64,000 nucleotides of DNA. Origin: Streptomyces huiliensis (lineage in GTDB: Bacteria > Actinomycetota > Actinomycetes > Streptomycetales > Streptomycetaceae). Position 1 is the first letter of the stretch; each line of letters begins with the position of its first letter. A program made the position numbers and the translations under genes. Where the stretch lies: positions 62,001 through 126,000 of the forward strand of contig NZ_JAIQLH010000004.1 in the NCBI RefSeq assembly GCF_020037025.1, read 5' to 3'. The notes beneath the pieces are model-generated. The model was not told the origin of the DNA. It was given only the letters and a program-made list of their open reading frames with translations, and made no database searches. This document shows, in pieces, positions 51,190-60,150 of this stretch.

Positions 51190-52476
51190 GTGCCCGCACT
51201 TGTGCTGCTCGGTGCTCAGTGGGGTGACGAGGGCAAGGGAAAGGCCACCGACCTGCTCGGTGGCTCCGTGGACTATGTGGTGCGTTACCAAGGCGGCAAC
51301 AACGCCGGTCACACGGTGGTCGTCGGTGACCAGAAATACGCGCTGCATCTCCTCCCTTCCGGGATCCTCTCGCCGGGGTGCACCCCGGTCATCGGCAACG
51401 GTGTCGTCGTCGACCCGGCGGTCCTGCTCTCCGAGCTGAGCGGACTGAACGAGCGCGGCGTCGACACGTCGAAGCTCCTGGTCAGCGGTAACGCGCACCT
51501 GATCACGCCGTACCACACGACGGTCGACAAGGTGACGGAGCGCTTCCTCGGCAAGCGCAAGATCGGCACCACCGGCCGGGGCATCGGCCCGACCTACGCC
51601 GACAAGATCAACCGCGTGGGCATCCGGGTCCAGGACCTCTACGACGAGTCGATCCTGATCCAGAAGGTCGAGGCGGCCCTCGACTTCAAGAACCAGATCC
51701 TCGCGAAGCTCTACAACCGCCGCGCCATCGAGGCCGACAAGATCGTCGAGGAGCTGCTGGGCTACGCCGAGCAGATCAAGCCGTTCGTCGCGGACACCAC
51801 GCTGATCCTGAACAACGCCATCGACGAGGGCAAGGTCGTCCTCTTCGAGGGCGGCCAGGGCACCCTGCTCGACGTGGACCACGGCACGTACCCCTTCGTG
51901 ACCTCCTCGAACCCGACCGCGGGCGGCGCCTGCACGGGTGCGGGCGTCGGCCCCACGAAGATCAACCGGGTGATCGGCATCCTCAAGGCGTACACCACCC
52001 GCGTGGGTGCCGGTCCGTTCCCGACCGAGCTGTTCGACAAGGACGGCGAGGCGCTGCGCACCATCGGCGGCGAGCGCGGTGTCACCACCGGCCGCGACCG
52101 CCGCTGCGGCTGGTTCGACGCGGTGATCGCCCGCTACGCCACCCGCGTCAACGGCCTCACGGACTTCTTCCTCACCAAGCTCGACGTGCTCACCGGCTGG
52201 GAGCAGATCCCGGTCTGCGTCGCGTACGAGATCGACGGCAAGCGCGTCGAGGAGCTGCCCTACAGCCAGAGCGACTTCCACCACGCGAAGCCGGTCTACG
52301 AGATGCTGCCGGGCTGGTCCGAGGACATCAGCAAGGCCAAGACCTTCTCCGACCTGCCGAAGAACGCCCAGGCGTACGTGAAGGCGCTGGAGGAGATGTC
52401 GGGCGCCCCGATCTCCGCGATCGGCGTCGGCCCGGGCCGCACCGAGACGATCGAGATCAACTCGTTCCTCTCGTAG
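51190..52476 (+). CDS. purA: Adenylosuccinate synthetase
   Basis: 428 residues, normal length. It makes adenylosuccinate from IMP, aspartate and GTP, the first committed AMP step. The P-loop [11 protein letters not shown] is at about 8-18. The IMP and switch loops [41 protein letters not shown] and the aspartate-binding [12 protein letters not shown] are intact. GTG 51190 follows GGAAGGGG at 9 bp; the frame is open far upstream as an artefact of GC bias. The gene is monocistronic and ends at a perfect hairpin. It lies about 10 kb from purD, so the purine genes are dispersed. Confidence 0.97.
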   Translation: MPALVLLGAQWGDEGKGKATDLLGGSVDYVVRYQGGNNAGHTVVVGDQKYALHLLPSGILSPGCTPVIGNGVVVDPAVLLSELSGLNERGVDTSKLLVSGNAHLITPYHTTVDKVTERFLGKRKIGTTGRGIGPTYADKINRVGIRVQDLYDESILIQKVEAALDFKNQILAKLYNRRAIEADKIVEELLGYAEQIKPFVADTTLILNNAIDEGKVVLFEGGQGTLLDVDHGTYPFVTSSNPTAGGACTGAGVGPTKINRVIGILKAYTTRVGAGPFPTELFDKDGEALRTIGGERGVTTGRDRRCGWFDAVIARYATRVNGLTDFFLTKLDVLTGWEQIPVCVAYEIDGKRVEELPYSQSDFHHAKPVYEMLPGWSEDISKAKTFSDLPKNAQAYVKALEEMSGAPISAIGVGPGRTETIEINSFLS

Positions 52477-52493
52477 GGCTCACGCCGTAAGAC

Positions 52494-52532
52494 GAAGCGC
52501 CCCGGTGACCGTCACGGTCACCGGGGCGCTTC
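52494..52532. terminator. Strong hairpin between convergent purA and kinase genes
   Basis: Perfect 18-bp arms (outer GAAGCGCCCC, 52494-52511 and 52515-52532) with a 3-base loop, 18 bp past the purA stop and 20 bp from the end of the kinase gene. Confidence 0.85.
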
Positions 52533-52551
52533 GCGTCGTTCACCGCTTGGT

Positions 52552-54300
52552 TCACTGCTTGGTGTAGACCAGCGACGCGTCCTTCGTCCCCGAGTCGATG
52601 AAGTCGCGGCGCATCCTGCCGTCCGGCTGCAGGACGAGCTCCGAGGCGGAGCCCGGCTGGCAGGCGGACTTGGGCTGGGCCTCGGTGACGGTGGACGGGC
52701 CGATCATCAGGGGGCCGGGCGTGGTGGCGTTGGCGCCGCCGGTCACCGACGCCTGCCAGACGCAGTGGTAGCTGGTGCCGTCGTCCAGGACGCCGTCGCC
52801 GGTGATCTCGACCAGGGCGCCCGAGGCGCCGGGCCGGACGAAGAGGACGCGCTTGTTGCGGTGTCCGTCACCGCCGAACTCCGACTGCCAGACGCCCTTG
52901 TACCGCGTCACACCGGTGGCCTCGGGGGTCGAGGACGGGGTGGCGGACGGCGTCGGCGTGCCGGCCGTCGGGCCGGGCTTGGCGGTGCCGCCGCCGTGCG
53001 GGGTGGGCGGGGCCGTCGTGGGGGCGGCGGACGTGTGGTCCCCGGTCTGGTGTTTCACCACGTACACCGTCCCGGCGCCCGCCAGCAGCCCCGCCGCCGC
53101 GATGGCGACGAGGGCCAGCGGCTTGCGCGACCGGGACGGCGGCGGCTGGACCGGCGGGTACGCCGCGGGCGGCGGGCCGTACGCGCCGGAGTGCGGGTGC
53201 TGCGGGTAGCCGTAGCCCGGCGGGGGAGGAGGCGGATGGCCGACGGAGCCGGTGGACCCGGTGGAGGTCGAGACCGCCGTCATGGTCGGCGGGTCCGCAG
53301 GCGGGGGCGTGTGCGGCGGGAGGACGCCCGTCGGGCGCTCGGACGCGGGTATGGAGGCCGGCGGCGGGTCGGCCTCGGCCGGGTCCTCCGCGTCGAGCAG
53401 CCGTACGGCGTGCCGGCCCAGCTGGGCGACGAGCCCGGCCGGCAGCCACGGCTCGGCGGCGCCCAGGTCGTCCAGGGCCTCCGCCACCCCGGTCCGCTCC
53501 AGCACCTGCTCCGTGGTGGGCCGTCCGGCCGGGTCCTTGGCCAGGCAGTCGGTGATCAGCGGCAGCAGCGGCTCCGGGACACCGTCGAGGTCGGGCTCCT
53601 CCTCGGCGACGCGGAACATCAGCGCGTGCACGCCGCTGTCGGTCGTCCCGAACGGCATCCGCCCGGTGGCCGCGTAGGCGAGTACCGAGCCCATGCAGAA
53701 CACGTCACTGGCCGGGGTGACCTCCCGGCCGCGCACCTGCTCGGGCGACATGAAGCCGGGGGAGCCCACGGCGGCGCCGGTGCGGGTGAGGCCGCCCCCG
53801 TCGGTGACGCTCTCCAGGGCGCGCGCGATGCCGAAGTCGATGACGCGCGGCCCGTCCAGGGTGATCAGGACGTTGGACGGCTTGAGGTCGCGGTGGACGA
53901 TGCCGGCGGCGTGGACGGACTGGAGGGCGCGGGCCAGCCCGGCCGCCAGGATCCGGACGGAACGTTCGGGCAGCGGGCCGAAGTCGCGGCCGATCACCTG
54001 GCGCAGGGAGGGGCCGGCGATGTAGCCGGTGGCGACCCAGGGCACCTCCGCCTCGGTGTCGGCGTCGAGTACGGGGGCGGTCCACTCCCCGCCCACCCGG
54101 CGGGCTGCCTGCACCTCGCGGCGGAAGCGGTTGCGGAACTCCTCCTGGCCGGCCAGCTCCGGCTGCACGAGTTTGACCGCGACCGTGCGGCCACGGTCCG
54201 AGCGGGCCAGATAGACCCGGCCCATGCCGCCCGCGCCGAGCCGGCCGAGCAGCCGGTAGGCGCCGAGTGTGCGTGGGTCTTCGGGCGACAGGGCATCCAT
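52552..54300 (-). CDS. Membrane Ser/Thr protein kinase (PknB-type, extracellular sensor)
   Basis: 582 residues. The Hanks kinase domain (about 13-275) has the Gly-loop GAGGMGRVYLA, Lys43, HRDLKPSN (136-143), DFG (155-157) and GSPGFMSPEQ. A Pro-rich juxtamembrane region (about 310-390) precedes one helix (LALVAIAAAGLLAGAGTVYVV, about 397-417). The outside part has a Thr/Pro linker and a compact C-terminal domain (YKGVWQSEF to the end) with two cysteines (SYHCVW, SACQPG) that may form a disulfide. There are no PASTA repeats. It probably senses envelope state; substrates are unknown. Confidence 0.93.
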   Translation of the reverse strand: MDALSPEDPRTLGAYRLLGRLGAGGMGRVYLARSDRGRTVAVKLVQPELAGQEEFRNRFRREVQAARRVGGEWTAPVLDADTEAEVPWVATGYIAGPSLRQVIGRDFGPLPERSVRILAAGLARALQSVHAAGIVHRDLKPSNVLITLDGPRVIDFGIARALESVTDGGGLTRTGAAVGSPGFMSPEQVRGREVTPASDVFCMGSVLAYAATGRMPFGTTDSGVHALMFRVAEEEPDLDGVPEPLLPLITDCLAKDPAGRPTTEQVLERTGVAEALDDLGAAEPWLPAGLVAQLGRHAVRLLDAEDPAEADPPPASIPASERPTGVLPPHTPPPADPPTMTAVSTSTGSTGSVGHPPPPPPGYGYPQHPHSGAYGPPPAAYPPVQPPPSRSRKPLALVAIAAAGLLAGAGTVYVVKHQTGDHTSAAPTTAPPTPHGGGTAKPGPTAGTPTPSATPSSTPEATGVTRYKGVWQSEFGGDGHRNKRVLFVRPGASGALVEITGDGVLDDGTSYHCVWQASVTGGANATTPGPLMIGPSTVTEAQPKSACQPGSASELVLQPDGRMRRDFIDSGTKDASLVYTKQ

Positions 54301-54366
54301 GCCGTCAGCACTCCTTCCCCCCGTATTTCCCCCGTTGTTCCAGAGCGGGAGGATAGCCGGACGGCA

Positions 54367-54413
54367 AGAGGGCCGGAGCCCCGCGCGGGAAAGTGCGGGG
54401 GTTCCGGCCCTCT
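54367..54413 (-). terminator. Hairpin downstream of the cold-shock gene
   Basis: Near-perfect 18-base arms (AGAGGGCCGGA outer part) at 54367-54384 and 54395-54413, with one bulge. It lies 72 bp past the csp stop, beyond the 15-bp repeat array. Confidence 0.7.
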
Positions 54414-54425
54414 CGGGCGGTGCGC

Positions 54426-54485
54426 CGGATGGCTGTGCGCCGGCTGGTGACGCGTCGGATGGTGACGCGTCGGATGGTGACGCGT
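54426..54485 (-). repeat. 15-bp tandem repeat directly after the csp stop codon
   Basis: Four units of CGGATGGTGACGCGT (plus strand); the two nearest the gene are identical and the outer ones degenerate. A fifth, weaker unit is the end of the coding sequence itself. The period is a multiple of three and the csp stop is the only in-frame stop, so the array is readable as an Arg-Arg-Val-Thr-Ile extension. Confidence 0.8.
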
Positions 54486-54697
54486 CAGGTGGCGACGGCC
54501 GGGATGATGTTCTCGGCCTGCGGGCCCTTGTGGCCCTGCGTGATGTCGAAGGTGACCTTCTGGCCTTCCGTCAGCTCGCGGAAGCCGGTGGTCGCGATGT
54601 TGGAGTAGTGCGCGAAGACGTCGGCGCCGCCGCCGTCCTGCTGGATGAAGCCGAAGCCCTTCTCCGAGTTGAACCATTTCACGATGCCAGTAGCCAA
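54485..54697 (-). CDS. Cold-shock-domain protein (CspA family)
   Basis: 70 residues of a single cold-shock domain: RNP1 KGFGFIQQD and RNP2 VFAHYSNI are both present, with VKWFNSEKG at the start. It binds single-stranded RNA/DNA as an RNA chaperone. The start codon is TTG 54697, supported by GAGGAG 7 bp upstream. The upstream 100-150 bases are likely a long untranslated leader, as in other csp genes. The C-terminal codons belong to a degenerate 15-bp unit that continues as a tandem array past the stop, an odd 3' end for such a conserved gene. Confidence 0.95.
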   Translation of the reverse strand: MATGIVKWFNSEKGFGFIQQDGGGADVFAHYSNIATTGFRELTEGQKVTFDITQGHKGPQAENIIPAVAT

Positions 54698-55146
54698 GAT
54701 TGACTCCTCGATAGGCGGGTGCGCGGGGATTTCCGCACGGCGCGGAATTCCTGGGGGGACAGGGGCCGGGAGAGGGTTCCGGAGGCCCGGGAAAGAGAAG
54801 TGCGCCCGAGGTCACAGACCGTCGGGCGCACATGTCATATGGGTACCACCACTGCAACTGGCGACGAACGTAGCATGCGAAACCGAGGCGAATCGGGATT
54901 TCCGGCGCGGTGGGGCGTGGTGATTCGCGGACCGCGCGGGCGCCCGGACGGGCGCCCGCACCGGCGCGCGGGTCCGGCACTGTGTCGCCGCGGGCGGCGC
55001 GTTCCGGACAGTGTGCCGGTGCCTCCGGACGGGTGACCGCCGTACGCTGGGGCCGCGTCGGCGCAGGACGGATCCGTGGCCGCGACGGCCGGGGGCCGCC
55101 GGCCGCCGCGCACCTTCACACCGCCGAAACGCCGAGGTCGCCGCCC
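54698..55146. other. 449-bp divergent region with the csp leader
   Basis: Gap between csp (leftward) and a class III aminotransferase (rightward). It holds a 10-bp hairpin GTGCGCCCGA (54800-54809/54822-54831) within the probable csp leader and a less GC-rich patch (54831-54895) that is the likely csp promoter. The part from 54900 on is GC-rich with no feature I can name. Confidence 0.55.
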
Positions 55147-56502
55147 GTGAGCACGCTGCCCGATCCGTCCCGTGGTGCCGCCGTCAAGGCCACCGACCGC
55201 GCCCACGTCTTCCACTCCTGGTCCGCCCAGGCCCTCATCGACCCGATCGCCGTCGCGGGTGCCGAGGGGTCGTACTTCTGGGACCACGACGGCAACCGCT
55301 ATCTCGACTTCTCCTCCCAGCTGGTGAACACCAACATCGGCCACCAGCACCCCAAGGTCGTCGCGGCGGTCCGGGAGCAGGCCGCGCGGCTGTGCACGAT
55401 CGCGCCCGGCTTCGCCGTCGACGTGCGCTCGGAGGCGGCCCGGCTGGTCGCCGAGCGGACGCCCGGCGACCTCGACAAGATCTTCTTCACCAACGGCGGC
55501 GCGGAGGCCGTCGAGAACGCCGTGCGCATGTCCCGGCTGCACACCGGCCGGACCAAGGTGTTCAGCGCCTACCGCTCGTACCACGGCGCCACCGCCACCG
55601 CGATCAACCTCACCGGCGACCCGCGCCGCTGGCCGTCCGACACCGCCTCCGCCGGTGTGGTCCACTTCTGGACCCCCTACCTCTACCGCTCTCCCTTCCA
55701 CGCGGAGACCGAGGAGCAGGAGTGCGAGCGGGCCCTGCGGCACCTGGAGGACGTGCTGGTCTTCGAGGGGCCGCAGACCGTCGCGGCGATCGTCCTGGAG
55801 ACCGTGCCCGGCACCGCGGGCATCATGGTCCCGCCGCCCGGCTACCTGCCCGGGGTGCGGAAGCTGTGCGACAAGTACGGCGTCGTGCTGATCCTGGACG
55901 AGGTGATGGCGGGCTTCGGCCGCACCGGCCGCTGGTTCGCCGCCGACCACTGGGACGTCGTCCCGGACCTGCTGACCTTCGCCAAGGGCGTCAACTCCGG
56001 CTACGTCCCGCTCGGCGGCGTGGCCATCTCCGCGGAGATCGCCGCGACCTTCGACCGGCGCCCCTACCCGGGCGGACTGACGTACTCCGGCCACCCACTG
56101 GCCTGCGCGGCCGCCGTGGCGACGATCGGGGCTATGGCCGAGGAGGGCATCGTCGAGAACGCCGCCCGCATCGGCGACGAGGTCCTCGGCCCCGGGCTGC
56201 GGGAGCTCGCCGAGCGCCACCCGTCGGTGGGCGAGGTGCGCGGCACCGGCGTCTTCTGGGCGCTGGAGCTGGTCCGCGACCGCGCGACCCGGGAGCCCCT
56301 GGTGCCGTACAACGCCTCAGGAGAGGACAACGCCCCGATGGCCGCCTTCACCGCGGCCTGCCGCGCCGCCGGGCTGTGGCCCTTCGTCAACATGAACCGG
56401 ACGCACGTCGTACCGCCGTGCACCGTCACCGAGGCCGAGGCCAAGGACGGCCTCGCGCTGCTGGACGAGGCGCTCGCGGTGGCCGACGCGCACACCGGCT
56501 GA
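55147..56502 (+). CDS. Class III PLP-dependent aminotransferase
   Basis: 451 residues of the omega-aminotransferase class. Start region HVFHSWSAQALIDPI, GSYFWDHDGNRYLDFSSQL, the PLP-phosphate loop FTNGGAEAVENAVRM, the cofactor aspartate in VLILDEVMAGFGRTG and the Schiff-base lysine in LLTFAKGVNSGYVPLGG. The substrate may be an omega-amino acid, taurine, beta-alanine or a polyamine derivative; it cannot be resolved by eye. GTG 55147 lacks a strong ribosome site. A GntR/FCD regulator follows on the same strand after 120 bp and may control it. Confidence 0.9.
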   Translation: MSTLPDPSRGAAVKATDRAHVFHSWSAQALIDPIAVAGAEGSYFWDHDGNRYLDFSSQLVNTNIGHQHPKVVAAVREQAARLCTIAPGFAVDVRSEAARLVAERTPGDLDKIFFTNGGAEAVENAVRMSRLHTGRTKVFSAYRSYHGATATAINLTGDPRRWPSDTASAGVVHFWTPYLYRSPFHAETEEQECERALRHLEDVLVFEGPQTVAAIVLETVPGTAGIMVPPPGYLPGVRKLCDKYGVVLILDEVMAGFGRTGRWFAADHWDVVPDLLTFAKGVNSGYVPLGGVAISAEIAATFDRRPYPGGLTYSGHPLACAAAVATIGAMAEEGIVENAARIGDEVLGPGLRELAERHPSVGEVRGTGVFWALELVRDRATREPLVPYNASGEDNAPMAAFTAACRAAGLWPFVNMNRTHVVPPCTVTEAEAKDGLALLDEALAVADAHTG

Positions 56503-56550
56503 CGGCGCCCGGGCCCCGCTCCACCGTGACGGGCCGGTACGCTCCCCGAC

Positions 56551-56578
56551 GGCCCTCGCCTATCTTGTTGCGAGGGCC
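56551..56578. promoter_or_regulatory. Inverted repeat upstream of the GntR gene
   Basis: Perfect 9-bp arms GGCCCTCGC and complement around TATCTTGTTG. It may be the aminotransferase terminator, or an operator for the GntR protein with TATCTT as part of its promoter. There is no T-run, so the choice is open. Confidence 0.5.
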
Positions 56579-56621
56579 GTTCGCGCGCCGGCGCGCGGTC
56601 AGGGAAGGGGAGACGGACACC

Positions 56622-57293
56622 ATGCCCGGCAGCGACGCTGTCAAGCGCACGACGCTGCGCTCACAGATCGCCGACGCCCTGCGCGAGGAGGTCATCGCGG
56701 GCCGGCTCCCGGCGGGACGGCAGTTCACCGTCAAGGAGATAGCCGAGAGCTACGGGGTCTCGGCCACCCCCGTCCGCGAGGCGCTGCTCGACCTGTGCTC
56801 GCAGGGCCTGCTCCACGTCGAGCTGCACAAGGGCTACCGGGTGCGCGAGTTCTCGTACGCGGACTTCCTGGCCATGGTCGAGGCGCGCACGATGATGCTG
56901 GAGGGGATGTTCCGGCACGCCACCGAGCAGGCGCTGGGCGCCGCCACCCCGGCCGTCCTGGCCTCCGTCCGGCGCCGCGCCGAGGAGGCGTCCCGCGCCG
57001 CGAACGCCGGTGACCTGGACATCCTCATCGGCTACGACCTGCGCTTCTGGCGCGAGTTCGCGGCCCTCGTCGGAAACCCGTACATCTCGGACTTCCTGGA
57101 CCGGGTGCGGGTGCAGTGCTGGGTCTTCATGGTTCCGCTGCTGCGCCGGGTCGGGGATCTGCGCGGGCGGCTGTGGTGCGGGCACGTGGAGATGGTGGAG
57201 GCGCTGGCCCGCCGGGAGGGCGGGGCCGTGCAGCGGATCATCACCGGGTACAACACGCACGCGCTGACGCTGATCAGGTCGCTGACGGGCTGA
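56622..57293 (+). CDS. GntR-family regulator with FCD domain
   Basis: 223 residues. The winged helix at about 8-75 (RSQIADALREEVIAGRLPAG, VKEIAESYGVSATPVREALLDLCSQGLL) is followed by an all-helical FCD ligand domain (about 85-215) with the metal/ligand-binding pattern DLRFWREFAALVGNP and GRLWCGHVEMVEALA. FadR/FCD members sense carboxylates or amino-acid breakdown products. ATG 56622 has GGGAAGGGGAGA 8 bp upstream. It follows the class III aminotransferase on the same strand and probably regulates it in response to a related metabolite. Confidence 0.92.
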   Translation: MPGSDAVKRTTLRSQIADALREEVIAGRLPAGRQFTVKEIAESYGVSATPVREALLDLCSQGLLHVELHKGYRVREFSYADFLAMVEARTMMLEGMFRHATEQALGAATPAVLASVRRRAEEASRAANAGDLDILIGYDLRFWREFAALVGNPYISDFLDRVRVQCWVFMVPLLRRVGDLRGRLWCGHVEMVEALARREGGAVQRIITGYNTHALTLIRSLTG

Positions 57294-57445
57294 TCGCGCC
57301 GGTTGACGGTCGGGCGGCGGTGAAGGGGGATAAGTCCGGACACGGGCGGTCGGAGTGTTCGTCGATGCGGGTAATTCCGGTCACTTGGCACGGGGATTCG
57401 ATATTGCGTGTGCAACCCAACGATCTCTGGGTTCGTCTTGAGGAC

Positions 57446-59923
57446 ATGACGTCCGAGAACCCGCCGTCGCCGCCCCCCGACGAGCAGCGCGCCGGCGCCG
57501 TCGGCCTGTCCGTGGTCGTTCCGGCCTACAACGAGGAGGACCGCCTCGCCCCCAGTCTCAAGACCATCCGCGCCCATCTCGACGGGGAGGGGACGGAGAC
57601 CTGGGAACTGATCGTCGTCGACGACGGGTCGACGGACGGCACGGCCGACGTGGTCCGGGCCGCCGCCGCCGAGGACCCGCGCATCCGGCTGCTCGGCTCG
57701 CCCGCCAACCGCGGGAAGGGGCACGCCGTCCGGATCGGCGTGCTGGCCTCGCACGGCCGGCGGGTCCTGGTCACCGACGCCGACCTGGCCACGCCCATGT
57801 CGGAACTGCCGCTGCTGAGCGCCGGGTTGGACGCGGGTGCCGCCGCGGCGGTCGGCTCCCGGGCGCTGCCCGGTTCGCGCATCGGCATCCGCCAGCACGC
57901 CCTGCGCGAGGCCCTCGGCCGGGCGGGCGCCGGCGTGATACGCGCCGTGGCCGCGCCCGGGGTGCGGGACAGCCAGTGCGGGTTCAAGCTCTTCGAGGGC
58001 GAGCGGGCGCGCACGGCGTTCGCCGCGTCCCGGCTCAACGGCTGGGCCTTCGACGTCGAAATCCTGCGCTTCTTCCGCAAGCGCGGCTGGGCGGTCGCGG
58101 AGGTGCCGGTCCGCTGGGACCACCGGCCCGGCTCCAAGGTGCGCCCGCCCGCGTACGCCGCCGTCCTCGGCGACCTGGTCCGGCTGCGGATCCGGGCGGT
58201 CCATCCGGCCGGGCCCGCCGTCGCCGGCCTCTACCTGCTGATCGCCCTCTTCCTGTACGCCGGGCTGTGGGCCGCGCCGAACGCCGCGTACCTCGTCGAC
58301 TCGGCCTCCGACCAGCAGCAGTGGGAGTGGTTCTTCGCGGTCACCGCGGACAACGTCGCGCACCTCCGCGACCCGTTCTTCACCGACCTCCAGAACCACC
58401 CCTACGGCGTCAACCTCATGGCGAACACGACCATGATGGGCGTCTCCGTCCCCCTCGCGCCGCTGACGCTGACCCTCGGCCCGCACGTCACCTGGGCGGT
58501 GGTGCTCACCGGCGGGACGGCCCTGACGGCGTGGACCTGGTACCGGCTGCTGGCGAAACGCCTCGTCCGCTCCCGGTGGGCCGCGGCGCTGGGTGGCGGC
58601 TTCTGCGCCTTCGCGCCGCCGATGGTCTCGCACGGCACCGCGCACCCCAACTTCGCGGTCCTCTTCGTCATCCCACTGATCATCGAGCGGGCGCTGCGGC
58701 TCTGCGAGGGCCGGCGGGTCCGGCGCGACGGCGTGATCCTCGGCCTGCTCCTCGTCTACCAGGTCTTCCTCGGCGAGGAGGTGCTGCTGCTGGCCGCGAC
58801 CGGGCTGCTCCTCTTCGCCTTCGGGTACGCCGTCTTCGCCCCCGGCGCGGCGCGGGCGGCCGCCGGGCCGCTGCTGCGCGGGCTGGCGGTGGCGGCGCCG
58901 GTGGCGGCGGTGCTGCTGGCGGTGCCGCTGTACCGGCAGTTCTTCGGGGCGCAGAGCTACCACAGTGTGCTGCACGGCTCGGTGGGCAACCATCCGTTCG
59001 CGCTGCTGGAGTTCGCGACCCGGTCGCTGGCCGGCGACGCGCGGGTCGCGGCGTCGTTGTCCCTCAACCGGACCGAGGAGAACGCGTTCTTCGGCTGGCC
59101 GCTGATCGTGCTGGCGGTCTTCCTCGTCGTACGGATGCGGGACCGGCCGCTGGTCCGCGCCCTGGGGTTCACCGCCCTGGCCGCCGCCGTGCTCTCGCTC
59201 GGGCGGGACATCCCGGTCCTCGGCACGACCCACACGCTGCCCGGTCCGTGGCGGGTGGTGGGCGAGATGCCGCTGTTCGAGTCCGTCATCGAGTCCCGTA
59301 CGGCCATGATCTGCGCCCCGGCCCTCGGCATCCTGCTCGCCCTCGCCTGCGACCGCGCCCTGAACAGCCGGCCGCGCGGCGAGCGCGAGCGCGGCCGGCG
59401 GCTCGCGGCCTGGGCGGCGGGGGCCGCGGCGCTGGTGCCGCTGCTGCCGACGCCGTACCCGACCGTCGAACGCGCGCCGGTGCCGGCGTTCGTCGCGGAC
59501 GGGCACTGGCGGGACCACGTCCGGCCCGGCCGGACGCTGGTGCCCGTGCCGGTGCCCGACCCGGGGCACGTCACGGCGCTGGACTGGCAGGCGCGGGCGG
59601 ACTTCGGCTTCGCCCTGCCCGGCGGCTACTTCAACGGCCCCGACGGCCCCGACCGGCGCGGCATCTACGGCCCGGTCCCCACGCCCACCGCCGAGCTCCT
59701 GAAGAAGGTGAACGAGACGGGCCGCGCGGCGGACGTCGACGACCGGACGCGGCGGGCGTTCGGCCGGGACCTGGCCGCCTGGCGGGCCGACGCGATCGTC
59801 CTGCCGCCGCAGGACAAGCAGGACAAGGGGGAGCCGCTGCGCGAGACCGTCGAACGGCTCACCGGGCGGAAGCCGCAGCGGGTCGGGGGCGTCTGGGTGT
59901 GGGACGTGCGGGACGGGGTGTGA
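57446..59923 (+). CDS. GT2 glycosyltransferase fused to a polytopic membrane domain
   Basis: 825 residues. The N-terminal 250 residues are a GT-A family 2 enzyme like dolichyl-phosphate glucosyltransferase: VVVPAYNEEDRLAPSL, VVDDGSTDGTADVV, the DxD-type TDADLATP and DSQCGFKLFEGERA. From about 255 there are about ten to twelve helices with a large outer loop early on (DSASDQQQWEWFFAVTADN), a GT-C-like layout. One chain may thus make a polyprenyl-phosphate sugar and use it outside. ATG 57446 is only 3 bp from GAGG; ATG 57365 with GGAG 10 bp upstream would add 27 residues. The acceptor is unknown. Confidence 0.85.
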   Translation: MTSENPPSPPPDEQRAGAVGLSVVVPAYNEEDRLAPSLKTIRAHLDGEGTETWELIVVDDGSTDGTADVVRAAAAEDPRIRLLGSPANRGKGHAVRIGVLASHGRRVLVTDADLATPMSELPLLSAGLDAGAAAAVGSRALPGSRIGIRQHALREALGRAGAGVIRAVAAPGVRDSQCGFKLFEGERARTAFAASRLNGWAFDVEILRFFRKRGWAVAEVPVRWDHRPGSKVRPPAYAAVLGDLVRLRIRAVHPAGPAVAGLYLLIALFLYAGLWAAPNAAYLVDSASDQQQWEWFFAVTADNVAHLRDPFFTDLQNHPYGVNLMANTTMMGVSVPLAPLTLTLGPHVTWAVVLTGGTALTAWTWYRLLAKRLVRSRWAAALGGGFCAFAPPMVSHGTAHPNFAVLFVIPLIIERALRLCEGRRVRRDGVILGLLLVYQVFLGEEVLLLAATGLLLFAFGYAVFAPGAARAAAGPLLRGLAVAAPVAAVLLAVPLYRQFFGAQSYHSVLHGSVGNHPFALLEFATRSLAGDARVAASLSLNRTEENAFFGWPLIVLAVFLVVRMRDRPLVRALGFTALAAAVLSLGRDIPVLGTTHTLPGPWRVVGEMPLFESVIESRTAMICAPALGILLALACDRALNSRPRGERERGRRLAAWAAGAAALVPLLPTPYPTVERAPVPAFVADGHWRDHVRPGRTLVPVPVPDPGHVTALDWQARADFGFALPGGYFNGPDGPDRRGIYGPVPTPTAELLKKVNETGRAADVDDRTRRAFGRDLAAWRADAIVLPPQDKQDKGEPLRETVERLTGRKPQRVGGVWVWDVRDGV

Positions 59924-59937
59924 GGGGCGGGGACGTT

Positions 59938-60037
59938 TGTGGGATCAGGGGCACGCCTGTGGAGTCAGGGGCACGCCTGTGGAGTCAGGGGCATGCCGGT
60001 GGGATCAGGGGCATGCCGGTGGGTTCACGGGCGTGCC
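59938..60037. repeat. Five-copy 20-bp tandem repeat
   Basis: Five consecutive 20-bp units of the type TGTGGAGTCAGGGGCACGCC with exact period. Units drift gradually from the left (GGCACGCC) to the right (GGCATGCC, then GGCGTGCC), and copies 2 and 3 are almost identical. Each unit holds a GGCATGCC-like 8-bp palindrome. The array lies 15 bp after the glycosyltransferase stop and 113 bp before the next start. Confidence 0.9.
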
Positions 60038-60150
60038 CGAAACCGGACGGAATCCGCCCGTCCATGTCCGTCGCCCCTGTGTGACAACCCGCTGAGCGGC
60101 ACTACCCTGGCCCGACCATCGCACTGAAGGCGAACAGAGAGTGAGCTCAC

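Noticed and set aside
59938-60037. Possible small CRISPR array
   Set aside because: Units are contiguous 20-mers without spacers, and there are no cas genes.
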